Source: Veillonellaceae bacterium (lineage in GTDB: Bacteria; Bacillota_C; Negativicutes; UBA1444). From it: 64,000 nucleotides of DNA. The notes beneath the pieces were generated by a model that ran no database searches, had not been told where the DNA came from, and was given only the letters and a program-made list of their open reading frames with translations. Numbering within the stretch: the stretch's first letter is position 1; each line of letters begins with the position of its first letter. Of this stretch, positions 28,555-37,049 are shown in pieces. Both the position numbers and the translations under genes were made by a program. The stretch lies in the NCBI GenBank assembly GCA_012798135.1, contig JAAZNU010000039.1:124001-188000 (forward strand), given 5' to 3'.

Positions 28555-29682
28555 CTACTGAAGCGTACTGGCTCTCTCTTGCATGCTGACAATCCCTGTA
28601 ATCCGCACGCCAAAGTTTTCATCAATAACAACCACTTCACCTTTAGCTACGATCTTGCCATTCACCAAAATGTCCACCGGTTCGCCGGCCAATTTGTCCA
28701 ATTCCACTACCGACCCCGGAGCCAATTCCAAGATTTCGCGAATCAACTTACGAGTGCGCCCTAATTCAACCGTAACCTGTAACGGCACATCCATGATCAT
28801 CCCGATATTGGAATCGGATGCATTTAGAACGGTCTGCTTCAGTGGAGCAAATTGCGCCGGCTGCACCATTACGTTCTGATCCATAGTCGCTGCCGGTCCC
28901 CGGGCGGGTGTCGGCGGAGCAACATACGGTTGTTGTGTCGCTGCTGGAGCGGTTGCCATCGACGGTGCTGTGACGGGTTTTGCCGGTTGCGGCATCGGCG
29001 TCGGCGCCGTCGAGTGTAATAATCCATCCACCATGTCACGGGCAACACTCAGAGGCAAAATCAGCATAATCTCGCTGTCAATCAAGCCTTCCACCACCAT
29101 GCGGAAAGCAATCCTCGCCAGCGGATCCACGTCATTAAGGCTATCTGTAATATTATCATTTCCGGCCAAATCTATCAACCGAACTTTCGGTGGAGCCAAA
29201 TCGACGCGATTTTTAAAAATGCTGGAAAGAGATGTTGCTGTAGCCCCCATCATCTGATTCATGGCTTCCGCCACCGCGCTCATGTATAATTCGCTCATGT
29301 TTTCCGGCGGATTGGATCCGTCATTCCCCATCATCAGATCGGCGATGATGGCTGCGTCCTTCTCTTTCATCGCCAACAGATTGGTTCCGCTGACTCCTTC
29401 CGTAAAGCGTACTTCCACAATAATATACGGCATGGGATATTCTTTGCGCATCTCAACCAGCCGGCCGATGGATACACGAGGCGTAGTGATTTCCACTTTG
29501 CGCGACAGCAAGACCGACATGGTGGTAGCAGCGCTACCCATTGAAATATTGCCGATTTCGCCCAGCGCGTCAATCTCAACATCTGAGAGCAAGTGCGCGC
29601 TAGCGGGCGCCATCGTTGTAGTCGACGTTTCATTCCGCAACAGGGCATCTATTTCTTCCTGAGACAAAAAGCTGTCACTCAT
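28555..29682 (-). CDS. fliY: Flagellar motor switch phosphatase FliY
   Basis: Switch protein that combines a CheC-like CheY-P phosphatase with a FliN domain. The 375 residues have an N-terminal CheY-docking peptide LSQEEIDALLRNE, a CheC-like domain with EIGNISMGSAATTMSV and AEAMNQMMGATATSLS, a proline/alanine-rich linker (about 225-280), and a C-terminal FliN/SpoA domain (MDVPLQVTVELGRTRKLIRE to GVRITGI). Start at 29682, 6 nt after GGAGG; it overlaps the fliM end by 8 nt. Confidence 0.97.
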   Translation of the reverse strand: MSDSFLSQEEIDALLRNETSTTTMAPASAHLLSDVEIDALGEIGNISMGSAATTMSVLLSRKVEITTPRVSIGRLVEMRKEYPMPYIIVEVRFTEGVSGTNLLAMKEKDAAIIADLMMGNDGSNPPENMSELYMSAVAEAMNQMMGATATSLSSIFKNRVDLAPPKVRLIDLAGNDNITDSLNDVDPLARIAFRMVVEGLIDSEIMLILPLSVARDMVDGLLHSTAPTPMPQPAKPVTAPSMATAPAATQQPYVAPPTPARGPAATMDQNVMVQPAQFAPLKQTVLNASDSNIGMIMDVPLQVTVELGRTRKLIREILELAPGSVVELDKLAGEPVDILVNGKIVAKGEVVVIDENFGVRITGIVSMQERASTLQ

Positions 29683-30673
29683 GTTCATCCTCCTCTTCGC
29701 CGATGGGTTGTGTTATCTGAATGGCAATCCGGTTGTTGGAACTGCCCGGTTTACACCTGAATTTTTGATGCTGTCCAATAATCACAGCCAATTCATCATC
29801 AACCCGGGTATCCAGACGGATCACATCGCCAACCGTCAGATCGAGCATTTCGCCGACCGTCACCGTAATTTTCCCCAACTCCACGGTCAACGGCACCAAA
29901 GTCCGCTCCAGTTTCTTTTGCAACAGCGCAGTGTTTGTCTGCGAACCCGCCCGGGCAATCGATGACGCTACCCAAAAAGATGTGGTCAACTTGGGCATAA
30001 TCGGCTCCAGAACTAAATAAGGAATGCACAGATTAATAAATCCTTCCGTTTGGGCAATCCGGGTCTGTAAGGTAACGATAACCACCATGTCGTTGGGCGG
30101 CACAATTTGCGTAAACTGAGGATTGCTTTCGATCGCTTCCAGTCGCGGTTCGATATTGACGACTTGGCGCCAAGCCTCTTGCAGGCAGTCCATTGCTTTA
30201 TTCAGCAAGCGGGCGACAATCGACTGCTCAATGTCCGTCAGTTCACGTGCTTTCGCCGGTGGAGTCCCAATCCCGCCAAACAAACGGTCGATAATGGAAA
30301 ATACGATAGCCGGATTGATCTCCATCAGCGCATTTCCCGAAAGTGGCCGCATTTCAAAAATGCTGATCACACTGGGGTTAGGCATGGACCGAATAAATTC
30401 TTCATACGTCAATTGGTCCACCGAAGCAACACTGACCTGAACCATTGTCCGCAGGTGTGCAGATAGATAAGTATTTAACAGCCGGGCAAAATTCTCATGC
30501 AACATATACAAGGTACGAATCTGATCTTTGGAAAACTTGTCCGGGCGCTTGAAATCGTAGAGCTTAATCTTCTTCTGTTTTTGTTCCTGTTTGATGTTTT
30601 CCGCACTGACAACACCAGTCGATATCGCTGATAACAACTCATCTATTTCGTTTTGGGAAAGAACATCCGCCAC
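29675..30673 (-). CDS. fliM: Flagellar motor switch protein FliM
   Basis: C-ring protein that binds CheY-P and contacts FliG. The 332 residues start with the CheY-binding LSQNEIDELLSAI, continue with the pseudo-CheC middle domain (LNTYLSAHLRTMVQVS, MEINPAIVFSIIDRLFGG), and end in a SpoA-like domain (LVPLTVELGKITVTVGEMLD). It overlaps fliY by 8 nt, keeping switch proteins in fixed ratio. Confidence 0.97.
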   Translation of the reverse strand: MADVLSQNEIDELLSAISTGVVSAENIKQEQKQKKIKLYDFKRPDKFSKDQIRTLYMLHENFARLLNTYLSAHLRTMVQVSVASVDQLTYEEFIRSMPNPSVISIFEMRPLSGNALMEINPAIVFSIIDRLFGGIGTPPAKARELTDIEQSIVARLLNKAMDCLQEAWRQVVNIEPRLEAIESNPQFTQIVPPNDMVVIVTLQTRIAQTEGFINLCIPYLVLEPIMPKLTTSFWVASSIARAGSQTNTALLQKKLERTLVPLTVELGKITVTVGEMLDLTVGDVIRLDTRVDDELAVIIGQHQKFRCKPGSSNNRIAIQITQPIGEEEDEHE

Positions 30674-30715
30674 TCGTCATCACCGCCCTGTTCCGAGGTT
30701 TCGAATCATGATGCT

Positions 30716-31204
30716 TTATTGCAACAAAATATTGGTGATATAAACTTCATAAACGGAATCCCGTCCCAACACCTTGTTGACTTCTTGCTTGATCAGGTCC
30801 TTCAAGCGATCCTGCTTTTGCGGGTCATAGTCTTCGACCCGTTGCGAACGCAACACATGCAACACCGCATCCTGTATTTTTATTTCCTCGGGCGACATGG
30901 TTTTTCCTGCCGCCTGCAGCTTTTTATCCGGCTTTAATTCCAAAATTACGCCTATTTTCAGGTAACGGCCGCTACTGGCGGAACCAATGTTGACGATAAA
31001 GCCTTCCTTGGGGTCGCCCAATTTCATCAAAAAACCTGGCTCCCGATGACTTACTGCCGTCTTGGCGCCACCCATATAGTTGGTCACCACATAATAGGCT
31101 GTGCCGCCAGCTAACGCCAAAACCAGCACTAGCCCCACCGCGACATAAATAAAAATCGGTTTTTTGGCCGCTGGCGCCTTTTCTTCTACGACTTCATCCG
31201 GCAT
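30716..31204 (-). CDS. fliL: Flagellar basal body-associated protein FliL
   Basis: Membrane protein next to the stator/rotor. About 162 residues with one N-terminal membrane helix (PIFIYVAVGLVLVLALAGGT) and the conserved periplasmic FliL domain (DPKEGFIVNIGSASSGRYLKI, ending in VYEVYITNILLQ). The start at ATG 31204 has GGGAGGG 6-8 nt upstream; a longer reading from 31231 does not. Confidence 0.95.
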   Translation of the reverse strand: MPDEVVEEKAPAAKKPIFIYVAVGLVLVLALAGGTAYYVVTNYMGGAKTAVSHREPGFLMKLGDPKEGFIVNIGSASSGRYLKIGVILELKPDKKLQAAGKTMSPEEIKIQDAVLHVLRSQRVEDYDPQKQDRLKDLIKQEVNKVLGRDSVYEVYITNILLQ

Positions 31205-31237
31205 TGCTCTTCCCTCCCTGGTATCCGACAAGTGTTT

Positions 31238-31435
31238 TTATCGGCCGAACCGATTCAACGAACGTCGATATTCAATGACCAAGCGCATGATTTCATCCAT
31301 GTCTTCCTCGACAATTACCTTGTTGCCATTGACCAGCGTAATCACGGTATCCGGCGTTTCTTCCACCGTTTCAATCAGTTCGGCATTCAACAAAAACTCG
31401 TGATCTTTGGTCTTGAAGCGTGTCAACTTAATCAT
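31238..31435 (-). CDS. swrD: FlbD/SwrD (YlzI) family flagellar protein
   Basis: 65-residue protein of the FlbD family; in B. subtilis SwrD raises flagellar motor power. It reads MIKLTRFKTKDHEFLLNAEL with the typical LINAxxI-like strand and VNGNKVIVEEDMDEIMRLV. It sits between flgE and fliL, the same position as ylzI. A stable hairpin separates it from flgE. Confidence 0.93.
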   Translation of the reverse strand: MIKLTRFKTKDHEFLLNAELIETVEETPDTVITLVNGNKVIVEEDMDEIMRLVIEYRRSLNRFGR

Positions 31436-31458
31436 CGCTTATCGCCCCTTTAAATGAT

Positions 31459-31494
31459 CGCCTCTCCAGAACAGTCCCCCGCCCTGGAGAGGCG
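31459..31494 (-). other. Intra-operon hairpin between flgE and flbD
   Basis: An 11-bp perfect stem (CGCCTCTCCAG with CTGGAGAGGCG) closes a 14-nt loop in the flgE-flbD gap. There is no T-run after it, so it is not a normal terminator. It more likely protects the 3' end of a processed upstream RNA or attenuates reading into flbD and later genes. Confidence 0.55.
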
Positions 31495-31506
31495 CGTTGT
31501 CATAGT

Positions 31507-33138
31507 TTACCGTTTCAGGTTCGCCAATATTTCCATCATTTCATCACTGACTGTGATAATCTTGGAGTTGGATTGGAAACCGCGCTGAGCCACGATCATT
31601 TTACTGAACTGGTCCGCTAAATCAATATTAGACATTTCCAAGGTTCCCGACTGGATTTCCCCACGCCCACCGGAACCGCTGGTGCCAATGGAGGCAAACC
31701 CGGAGTTTTCAGATTCGGCGAACATACTTCCGCCGACTCGGGTCAAGCCGCCGGGATTGGTAAAGGTCGCCAAGGCGATTTGGGCTAGGTCCTCTGTCTG
31801 TCCGTTCGTAAAGGTGCCGATAATTTTGCCGGTGCTGTCGATCGAAACGCTGTCCAACGTTCCGGCAGCGTATCCGTCTTGTTCGGATGCCTGAACCGTT
31901 GTATCGGTGCCATACTGCGTCAGGTCATAATAGTTCATGCCCACGTACATAGTCGCCGCATCCGATGGTGTAAACTCGATTGGATTCACAGTTGCATCGG
32001 TGGAGTAAGCTGCTGCATCTGTTGAAGCTCGATCCGCATGAAAGGATGTCCCCGTGGGAGCTACCCCGTCACCCGACAAAGAAAAGGTGACGGTAGCGCC
32101 GTTTATTGCGAAGGTCGCCGCCGCATTATTATCCGTGTAGTCATTAGTGGCGGTTGAGTCATAGACAATTTCACCTGTTTTAAGGGCCGTTGAACTTTTA
32201 CTGGAAGTATCCGTAATCGCATACGTCCATTTATTGTCGGCCATCTGAGTAAAGGTTGCTTTCAGCACATGCAAAGCTGCTGGACTGCCATTATCCGCCA
32301 CCGTATAATAAGCGGAATGAATGGAACCAGTTGTATTATCCAATTGATATTTCGTTAAATCCAAATTGATGCTGGTAGTGGCCGCTGCGTTTACCGTCGC
32401 CTGCTTGACCGTGGAAAATCCCCCTTGGGTATCAAATGAGATTTCCGTCAACCCATTGGTCACAGGTGTGCCATCCGCCAGAGTACTAGCTGAAATCCAT
32501 TTGTTATCACTGACTTTGGTAAAAGTGTTGTTAAGCGTATGTGTCTTACCTAGTGAATCATACACGTCTTTGGAGGTCATGGCAGTTGTACCCGGCGTCG
32601 CCGACGCGGACAAATTGTTGATGAACGTCATCTCGGTTGTCGACTTAGCGGGAATGGATGTTCCGGCAGGAACCGTAATATTGCTGATCTGGCCGGAGCT
32701 GTCGAGAACACCGTCCACCGCGTTCCACCCACGAATGAACAAGCCGCTTCCCGGAATGACCAGATTCCCTTTCGCGTCAAAATCGAAATTACCGGCGCGT
32801 GTGTAATATTGTTGTTTGCCATCGGTAACGACGAAATAACCCTCTTTTTGAATCGCCAAGTCGGTGTTTCTGCCGGTTGATTGATAACTGCCGGCTTCCG
32901 TTATGGTATCGACTGCGGCCAAACCAACCCCCATGCCAATCTGGATGGCGTTGGTGCCGCCGCGATCACCGCTCGACCCAGTTGCGCTTTGCATAGTCTG
33001 GCTCATTACGTCCTGGAATGAAGTCCGGCTGCCCTTGTAGCCGACCGTATTGATGTTGGATATGTTGGCGCCAATTACGTCCATGGCTGTTTGTTGGGTA
33101 TTGAGACCCGCCACGGCAGAGGATAACGAACGCATCAT
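31507..33138 (-). CDS. flgE: Flagellar hook protein FlgE
   Basis: Structural protein of the hook. 543 residues: N-terminal rod/hook helix (SSAVAGLNTQQTAMDVIGAN with NISNINTVGYKGSR), D1 with GYFVV, a large variable middle, and the C-terminal FlgE motif LEMSNIDLADQFSKMIVAQRG and KIITVSDEM. Two D2-like segments are visible at about residues 191-245 and 277-330, each with a FT(K/Q)xxDNKW core, so the D2 region looks duplicated. Start at ATG 33138, 9 nt after GGGAGG; the in-frame reading from 33243 is rejected. Confidence 0.96.
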   Translation of the reverse strand: MMRSLSSAVAGLNTQQTAMDVIGANISNINTVGYKGSRTSFQDVMSQTMQSATGSSGDRGGTNAIQIGMGVGLAAVDTITEAGSYQSTGRNTDLAIQKEGYFVVTDGKQQYYTRAGNFDFDAKGNLVIPGSGLFIRGWNAVDGVLDSSGQISNITVPAGTSIPAKSTTEMTFINNLSASATPGTTAMTSKDVYDSLGKTHTLNNTFTKVSDNKWISASTLADGTPVTNGLTEISFDTQGGFSTVKQATVNAAATTSINLDLTKYQLDNTTGSIHSAYYTVADNGSPAALHVLKATFTQMADNKWTYAITDTSSKSSTALKTGEIVYDSTATNDYTDNNAAATFAINGATVTFSLSGDGVAPTGTSFHADRASTDAAAYSTDATVNPIEFTPSDAATMYVGMNYYDLTQYGTDTTVQASEQDGYAAGTLDSVSIDSTGKIIGTFTNGQTEDLAQIALATFTNPGGLTRVGGSMFAESENSGFASIGTSGSGGRGEIQSGTLEMSNIDLADQFSKMIVAQRGFQSNSKIITVSDEMMEILANLKR

Positions 33139-33235
33139 AATGAATGACCTCCCTCTATTTTTTTTGTTTCGCAGTTTGCGTCGTGTAGCTGCCTCAGTCC
33201 ATCGGCAGCCAGGGACTTCCCCGAGAGGTCCAGTC

Positions 33236-33628
33236 CTAGACAATCACGGCGCTGTCGATATTCGTAAACACATTATCCTTGATACTCGCCCCGTCCATCG
33301 CGGTAATCACCGTCCGGTTACGCACACTGACCACCAGCGCCAGATCATTGTTCATCAAGATCAGCGATTCCCGGGCGCCCTTCTGGGCTGCCTTATCCAC
33401 AGCGCCCTTCAGTTGGTCCATCTGTGCGGGCGTCATGTTGATGTTGCGGGTTTGCAGCCGCTGCGCAGCATGCTGGGAAAACTTCACCCCGCCGATGGCT
33501 TGATTAAGGGCTTGCTCAAATTCACCCGCGGGTGCAGTTCCATTCCGTACGGAACCGGAACGAGAAACCGTAGCCGGTTGAAGGGGTTGTATTGGCTGGT
33601 TTGCCAAATAAAACCTACTATCCGTCAT
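33236..33628 (-). CDS. Flagellar operon protein of the TIGR02530 type
   Basis: 130-residue cytoplasmic protein located between flgD and flgE, where Clostridia and relatives encode the family called flagellar operon protein TIGR02530. It has KFSQHAAQRLQTRNINMTPA and a beta-rich C-terminus (LVVSVRNRTVITAMDGASIK). The role is not established; position suggests hook assembly. The ATG overlaps the flgD stop (TGATG). About 97 nt of untranslated sequence separate it from flgE. Confidence 0.85.
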   Translation of the reverse strand: MTDSRFYLANQPIQPLQPATVSRSGSVRNGTAPAGEFEQALNQAIGGVKFSQHAAQRLQTRNINMTPAQMDQLKGAVDKAAQKGARESLILMNNDLALVVSVRNRTVITAMDGASIKDNVFTNIDSAVIV

Positions 33629-34062
33629 CACCCAGTCGCCCCCGTGCCGGAAACCGAAGCAGCCGATGGCGCGTCTGCAACCGACGTAACGTCATCAAGC
33701 GGTATGTTTTGATCGCCGACAACCACTTGCGGCGAACCGCTAACAATGCGAATGGATTTTACGATACCGGTCTGTTGCACACCTGCGTCATCATCCCATG
33801 TTACCTGTTTGCCGATATAGGATGTGGCTTGGGTGATCTGAACCGCCATATTCATATTCTTCATCTGTTCCAGACTGGTAAACTGAGCCATCTGGGAAAT
33901 GAATTCCTTATCTTCCATTGGGTTCAGCGGATCTTGCGATTGTAGCTGAGCAACCAACAACTTCAAAAAATCGTCCTTGCCCAAGTCGTTTGCCTTAGTG
34001 GTTGTTGTGCTGGTACCCGTCGCTGCTGTTCCTGTCGTACCCGATGTTGCGGAAATGCTCAT
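33628..34062 (-). CDS. flgD: Flagellar hook capping protein FlgD
   Basis: Scaffold cap for hook assembly. The 144-residue version contains the conserved N-terminal domain (GKDDFLKLLVAQLQSQDPLN, KEFISQMAQFTSLEQMKNM) and a short beta segment; it lacks the large Ig/tudor domain of proteobacterial FlgD, as is common in Bacillota. An alanine/threonine-rich N-terminal leader precedes the domain. Lies 24 nt after fliK. Confidence 0.95.
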   Translation of the reverse strand: MSISATSGTTGTAATGTSTTTTKANDLGKDDFLKLLVAQLQSQDPLNPMEDKEFISQMAQFTSLEQMKNMNMAVQITQATSYIGKQVTWDDDAGVQQTGIVKSIRIVSGSPQVVVGDQNIPLDDVTSVADAPSAASVSGTGATG

Positions 34063-34086
34063 TATTATCGCCTCCTTATTTCAAAA

Positions 34087-35808
34087 TCAAACTCTGTAGT
34101 CCACTGCCGCCGCCGACAACACCTGCAGGCGTCCGGTGGGTGAAAAGGCTATCGTCTCGTCATACTCGTCCCGATTCATCCGTTGAGGAATTGGTGAGAA
34201 CATTTGCCATTGATTGGTTGATTGTTGCTGCTGTTGGTTCGCCAGGAACTGTTGCATTCCGCCGTAGACTCCTTCAGAATCAAACTTCCATCCCTGTTGC
34301 GACATCTCCTGTCGCAATTGTGGCAGAGAACTTTCCAAAATCGCTCTTACTTCGGAACTTGCAGCGTGAAATGCGGCGGTCACCCGGTCTCCGTCAACAT
34401 TGATCTTCACCGTAACTTCTCCCAAGTGCTCCGGCTTCAAAGTAATGATCACTTGAGAGCTTTTCAAACGATCCGTTGACGCGATCATCCCGTCCATGAC
34501 TTGTCGCGCGACCTCATGTAGTTCTTGTCTTGGTTGCTGTAGCGTCGGCTCCGCCGCAGGCGCAGCGCCAATTGGATTCAAGACTTTTTCGAACGGGGCC
34601 AAGGGTACTGTAACCACTTGCGACTTGTCCTTAGTTGTCCGTCCCATTGAGTCTTCCGACTCTTGTTCCAAATTGTCATCGGCAGTATCCTGTTCCGCTC
34701 GCGGCGTTGCAACTTGTTCGGGTTTTGCTTCGAATTTTAGATTGTTGACGACATTGGTCGGATTTTCCTCTGCCGGCTCAGTATTGATAGGAATCCGTTG
34801 TTCGGTTGCTGCAACGATTTGCGGCCGAATTGCCGGAGTGCCTGATTGTGTCGGGAGTTGCTCCAGCTGTGTTGCATGACTTGACAAAGGGCTCTCGGTG
34901 TCTGCGGCAATGGCAATAGGGTTTGTTGTTACCTGAACCGAAACAATATTTCGTGGAAGCGGCGGATCAAGCGGTTTGAGATCGACATTTAGTGCCATAT
35001 CGGCTGTTTTATTTGCCGTCGTTAATCTTCCAGCGGCATTGCCTGCCGAAGTTGCTGAATGCTCAGTGCCTTGGCTTACCGGCTGTTGGGTTGCAGAAAA
35101 CGACCCATTGGATATGTTCGGCGGAAAAGCTGACGGTTGCGGCCCAGTCCGTAGAGGATTCTCGGTTGCGTTTATTGTGGAACTTGTCCGTCCCTTTTCG
35201 GCGACCGTTGTAGGGACCCCGATAGTTGCGGTGCCAATTGCGGAATTGCGCTGGCCCGTTTCAACAATTGTTGTAGGGACCCCGGTAGTTGCTGTGCCAA
35301 TTGCGGAATTGCGCTGGCCCGTTTCAACAACCGGTATAGTGGGAATCACCTCAGTCATCGCCGCTTGTTGTTGAACAGCCATCGGGTTAGTTTCCGAATT
35401 CGGCCAGTTCACTGTTGCCACTGCAACCAATTCAGCCGAGGTATCCGACAAAATCCCTGAAACTACAGGTGTCACTGTTTCAAGTCCAGTTCCCCCATCG
35501 CTTCCTGTGGGTATTTCCGTGGGCGGCAAACTGGCGGCAAGGCCGATTGCCGTTCCAGGCGGCGTAGTGTCTACTGGAAAGTCCTTGTTTGCCGATGCGG
35601 TCTTCGTTTTTTCTGGCCGCTTGGATGTGATCGGGGCCTCTTTTGCGGACTTGTCGATGGCTGTCGACAGTTTTTGCGAAAAAGCATTCGACGTCGTCGC
35701 CGACTTTTCGAACGTTTTCGCACTGCCGACTTCATTAATGGTTTGTTGTGGAAATGCTGGGCCTGCGGAAAGATTGAGCATCATGTCCTTAAGAATTAAC
35801 ATCTCCAT
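34087..35808 (-). CDS. fliK: Flagellar hook-length control protein FliK
   Basis: Molecular ruler that is secreted and acts on FlhB to switch export. About 573 residues with a long low-complexity, Thr/Pro/Ala-rich N-terminal part (to about 440) and a C-terminal Flg_hook domain (VIITLKPEHLGEVTVKINVD, EVRAILESSLPQLRQEMSQQG) and a Gln-rich tail. A 63-bp unit is tandemly repeated in the middle. ATG 35808 lies 6 nt after GGAGGTG; the GTG inside that site is rejected. Confidence 0.95.
   Translation of the reverse strand: MEMLILKDMMLNLSAGPAFPQQTINEVGSAKTFEKSATTSNAFSQKLSTAIDKSAKEAPITSKRPEKTKTASANKDFPVDTTPPGTAIGLAASLPPTEIPTGSDGGTGLETVTPVVSGILSDTSAELVAVATVNWPNSETNPMAVQQQAAMTEVIPTIPVVETGQRNSAIGTATTGVPTTIVETGQRNSAIGTATIGVPTTVAEKGRTSSTINATENPLRTGPQPSAFPPNISNGSFSATQQPVSQGTEHSATSAGNAAGRLTTANKTADMALNVDLKPLDPPLPRNIVSVQVTTNPIAIAADTESPLSSHATQLEQLPTQSGTPAIRPQIVAATEQRIPINTEPAEENPTNVVNNLKFEAKPEQVATPRAEQDTADDNLEQESEDSMGRTTKDKSQVVTVPLAPFEKVLNPIGAAPAAEPTLQQPRQELHEVARQVMDGMIASTDRLKSSQVIITLKPEHLGEVTVKINVDGDRVTAAFHAASSEVRAILESSLPQLRQEMSQQGWKFDSEGVYGGMQQFLANQQQQQSTNQWQMFSPIPQRMNRDEYDETIAFSPTGRLQVLSAAAVDYRV
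35207..35332 (-). repeat. Two-copy 63-bp in-frame tandem repeat in fliK
   Basis: Units 35207-35269 and 35270-35332 differ at only a few bases and encode 21-residue units containing ETGQRNSAIGTAT(T/I)GVPTT. A weaker third copy (EKGRTSSTINAT) lies next to them. They fall in the ruler portion of FliK, so copy number would change ruler length. Confidence 0.85.
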
Positions 35809-35839
35809 TGTTTTCACCTCCTTTCTGTGCGGTCCAGTT

Positions 35840-36532
35840 CTATTTGTTTTTTATGATAGCCTGGGTCAGGCGGGCCGCCCGTTTAGGTTCCATTGCCGCC
35901 AACGCCTTGCTGGCTGCTTCTTCTTCCATGCGGGTCAAAATAGGGATAACTTGCTCATCTTCCAGATTGCGAAAAACAGCGACAACTTCTTCCGGTTTCA
36001 TCGCGCCATATAATTTTGCCAGTTTGGCATACGCTTTGGCATTATCCGATCCGGCGACCGCTTTGGCCGACGGTTTGTTTCCCCCCGCGGTTGGCTGTTG
36101 GAATGGGGCTGCCGCAGCAACGGCCGGCGGGCCCAAAATGGTAGCAGCGGGAGGCGCGCTGCCTGACGCTGATGGTTTAGCACTTTCATTCAACTCGACC
36201 AGCGGAAAATTTGTTTTCGGTTTTCCGTCGGCTACTGCTTCATCCGTAGATTGCCAAAACTTGAGTTTTGCAAAGAAAGGTCCCAATGAGCTCAAGGATT
36301 CGCCGGTGCTGCGGGCTATTTCCTCAGCTTTGATCAGATAAGGCTCAACAGCTGCCGCGGTTTCGTCGCTCATAGGGATCAAGCGGTAAAAAAAAGCCGC
36401 GCCAACCAGACCTCCCAGCAGAAAGAATGAGAAAAAAAGCCAGAGAAAAATCCGTCGCTTTTTTTGCGCTGGTTTCAGTGGCACACTTTTTGATTCCGGC
36501 GCCTTTACCGGCGTGACTTTTTTCTTGTCCAT
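35840..36532 (-). CDS. MotE-like flagellar protein with MgtE_N domain (YlxF position)
   Basis: 230 residues: a basic N-terminus, one membrane helix (IFLWLFFSFFLLGGLVGAAF), a long Ala/Pro-rich linker (about 110-165), and a C-terminal MgtE N-domain-like region (AKLYGAMKPEEVVAVFRNLE, ILTRMEEEAASKALAAMEP). This domain architecture is shared with MotE, a periplasmic stator chaperone, and with YlxF, which lies between fliJ and fliK in Bacillus. Function is inferred. Confidence 0.85.
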   Translation of the reverse strand: MDKKKVTPVKAPESKSVPLKPAQKKRRIFLWLFFSFFLLGGLVGAAFFYRLIPMSDETAAAVEPYLIKAEEIARSTGESLSSLGPFFAKLKFWQSTDEAVADGKPKTNFPLVELNESAKPSASGSAPPAATILGPPAVAAAAPFQQPTAGGNKPSAKAVAGSDNAKAYAKLAKLYGAMKPEEVVAVFRNLEDEQVIPILTRMEEEAASKALAAMEPKRAARLTQAIIKNK

Positions 36533-36582
36533 CTATGAAACGGCTGCCTTTCTGTTAATCGCTCAACCGAACGGGAATGAAG

Positions 36583-37026
36583 TCAACTGTGCCTAATATA
36601 TCGTTGAGTGGATAATTCATCCAAAAATCCCTGCTCTTCACGCAATAGTTCTTCGTGATACTGCTGGATTTTCTTATCTTTTAAGCTCTCAACGCCTTTT
36701 CGTTTGCGCACGGCTTCTTCCAGTTTTCGCAAACATTGCTGCCGACGGTCGGCAGCGGCGGCAACGCTAATGGCCTGCTGTTTTATTCCTTCTCTAGTTG
36801 TATCGATGTAATCCTGGAACAACTTAAGCGTCAATAGCGAGCTAGACTTTTCCTGCTCCTGCTTAATCAGATCAAATGTTTTAACCAGCTTAATTTCTAG
36901 CTGCCGGAGCACTTCCTTCTCCTGTAAAAAAACGCGAGTTGCCTTGGCAAATTCAGCCTCGGCTTGTTCCTCGCGAATTTTACGAAAATCAAGTAATCGT
37001 TGCAATTTAAATCGAAATTTTTGCAT
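36583..37026 (-). CDS. fliJ: Flagellar export stalk protein FliJ
   Basis: Coiled-coil stalk of the FliI ATPase complex. The 147 residues are nearly all helix: MQKFRFKLQRLLDFRKIREE, then EFAKATRVFLQEKEVLRQLE and a Lys/Glu/Arg-rich second helix. Located directly after fliI. Sequence is weakly conserved across the family but length, coiled coil and position agree. Confidence 0.92.
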   Translation of the reverse strand: MQKFRFKLQRLLDFRKIREEQAEAEFAKATRVFLQEKEVLRQLEIKLVKTFDLIKQEQEKSSSLLTLKLFQDYIDTTREGIKQQAISVAAAADRRQQCLRKLEEAVRKRKGVESLKDKKIQQYHEELLREEQGFLDELSTQRYIRHS

Positions 37027-37049
37027 GACTCATTTCCTCTGTTTTGCCA

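Noticed and set aside
35207..35332. CRISPR-like repeats
   Set aside because: Two contiguous in-frame 63-bp copies with no spacers inside fliK; it is a protein-coding tandem repeat.
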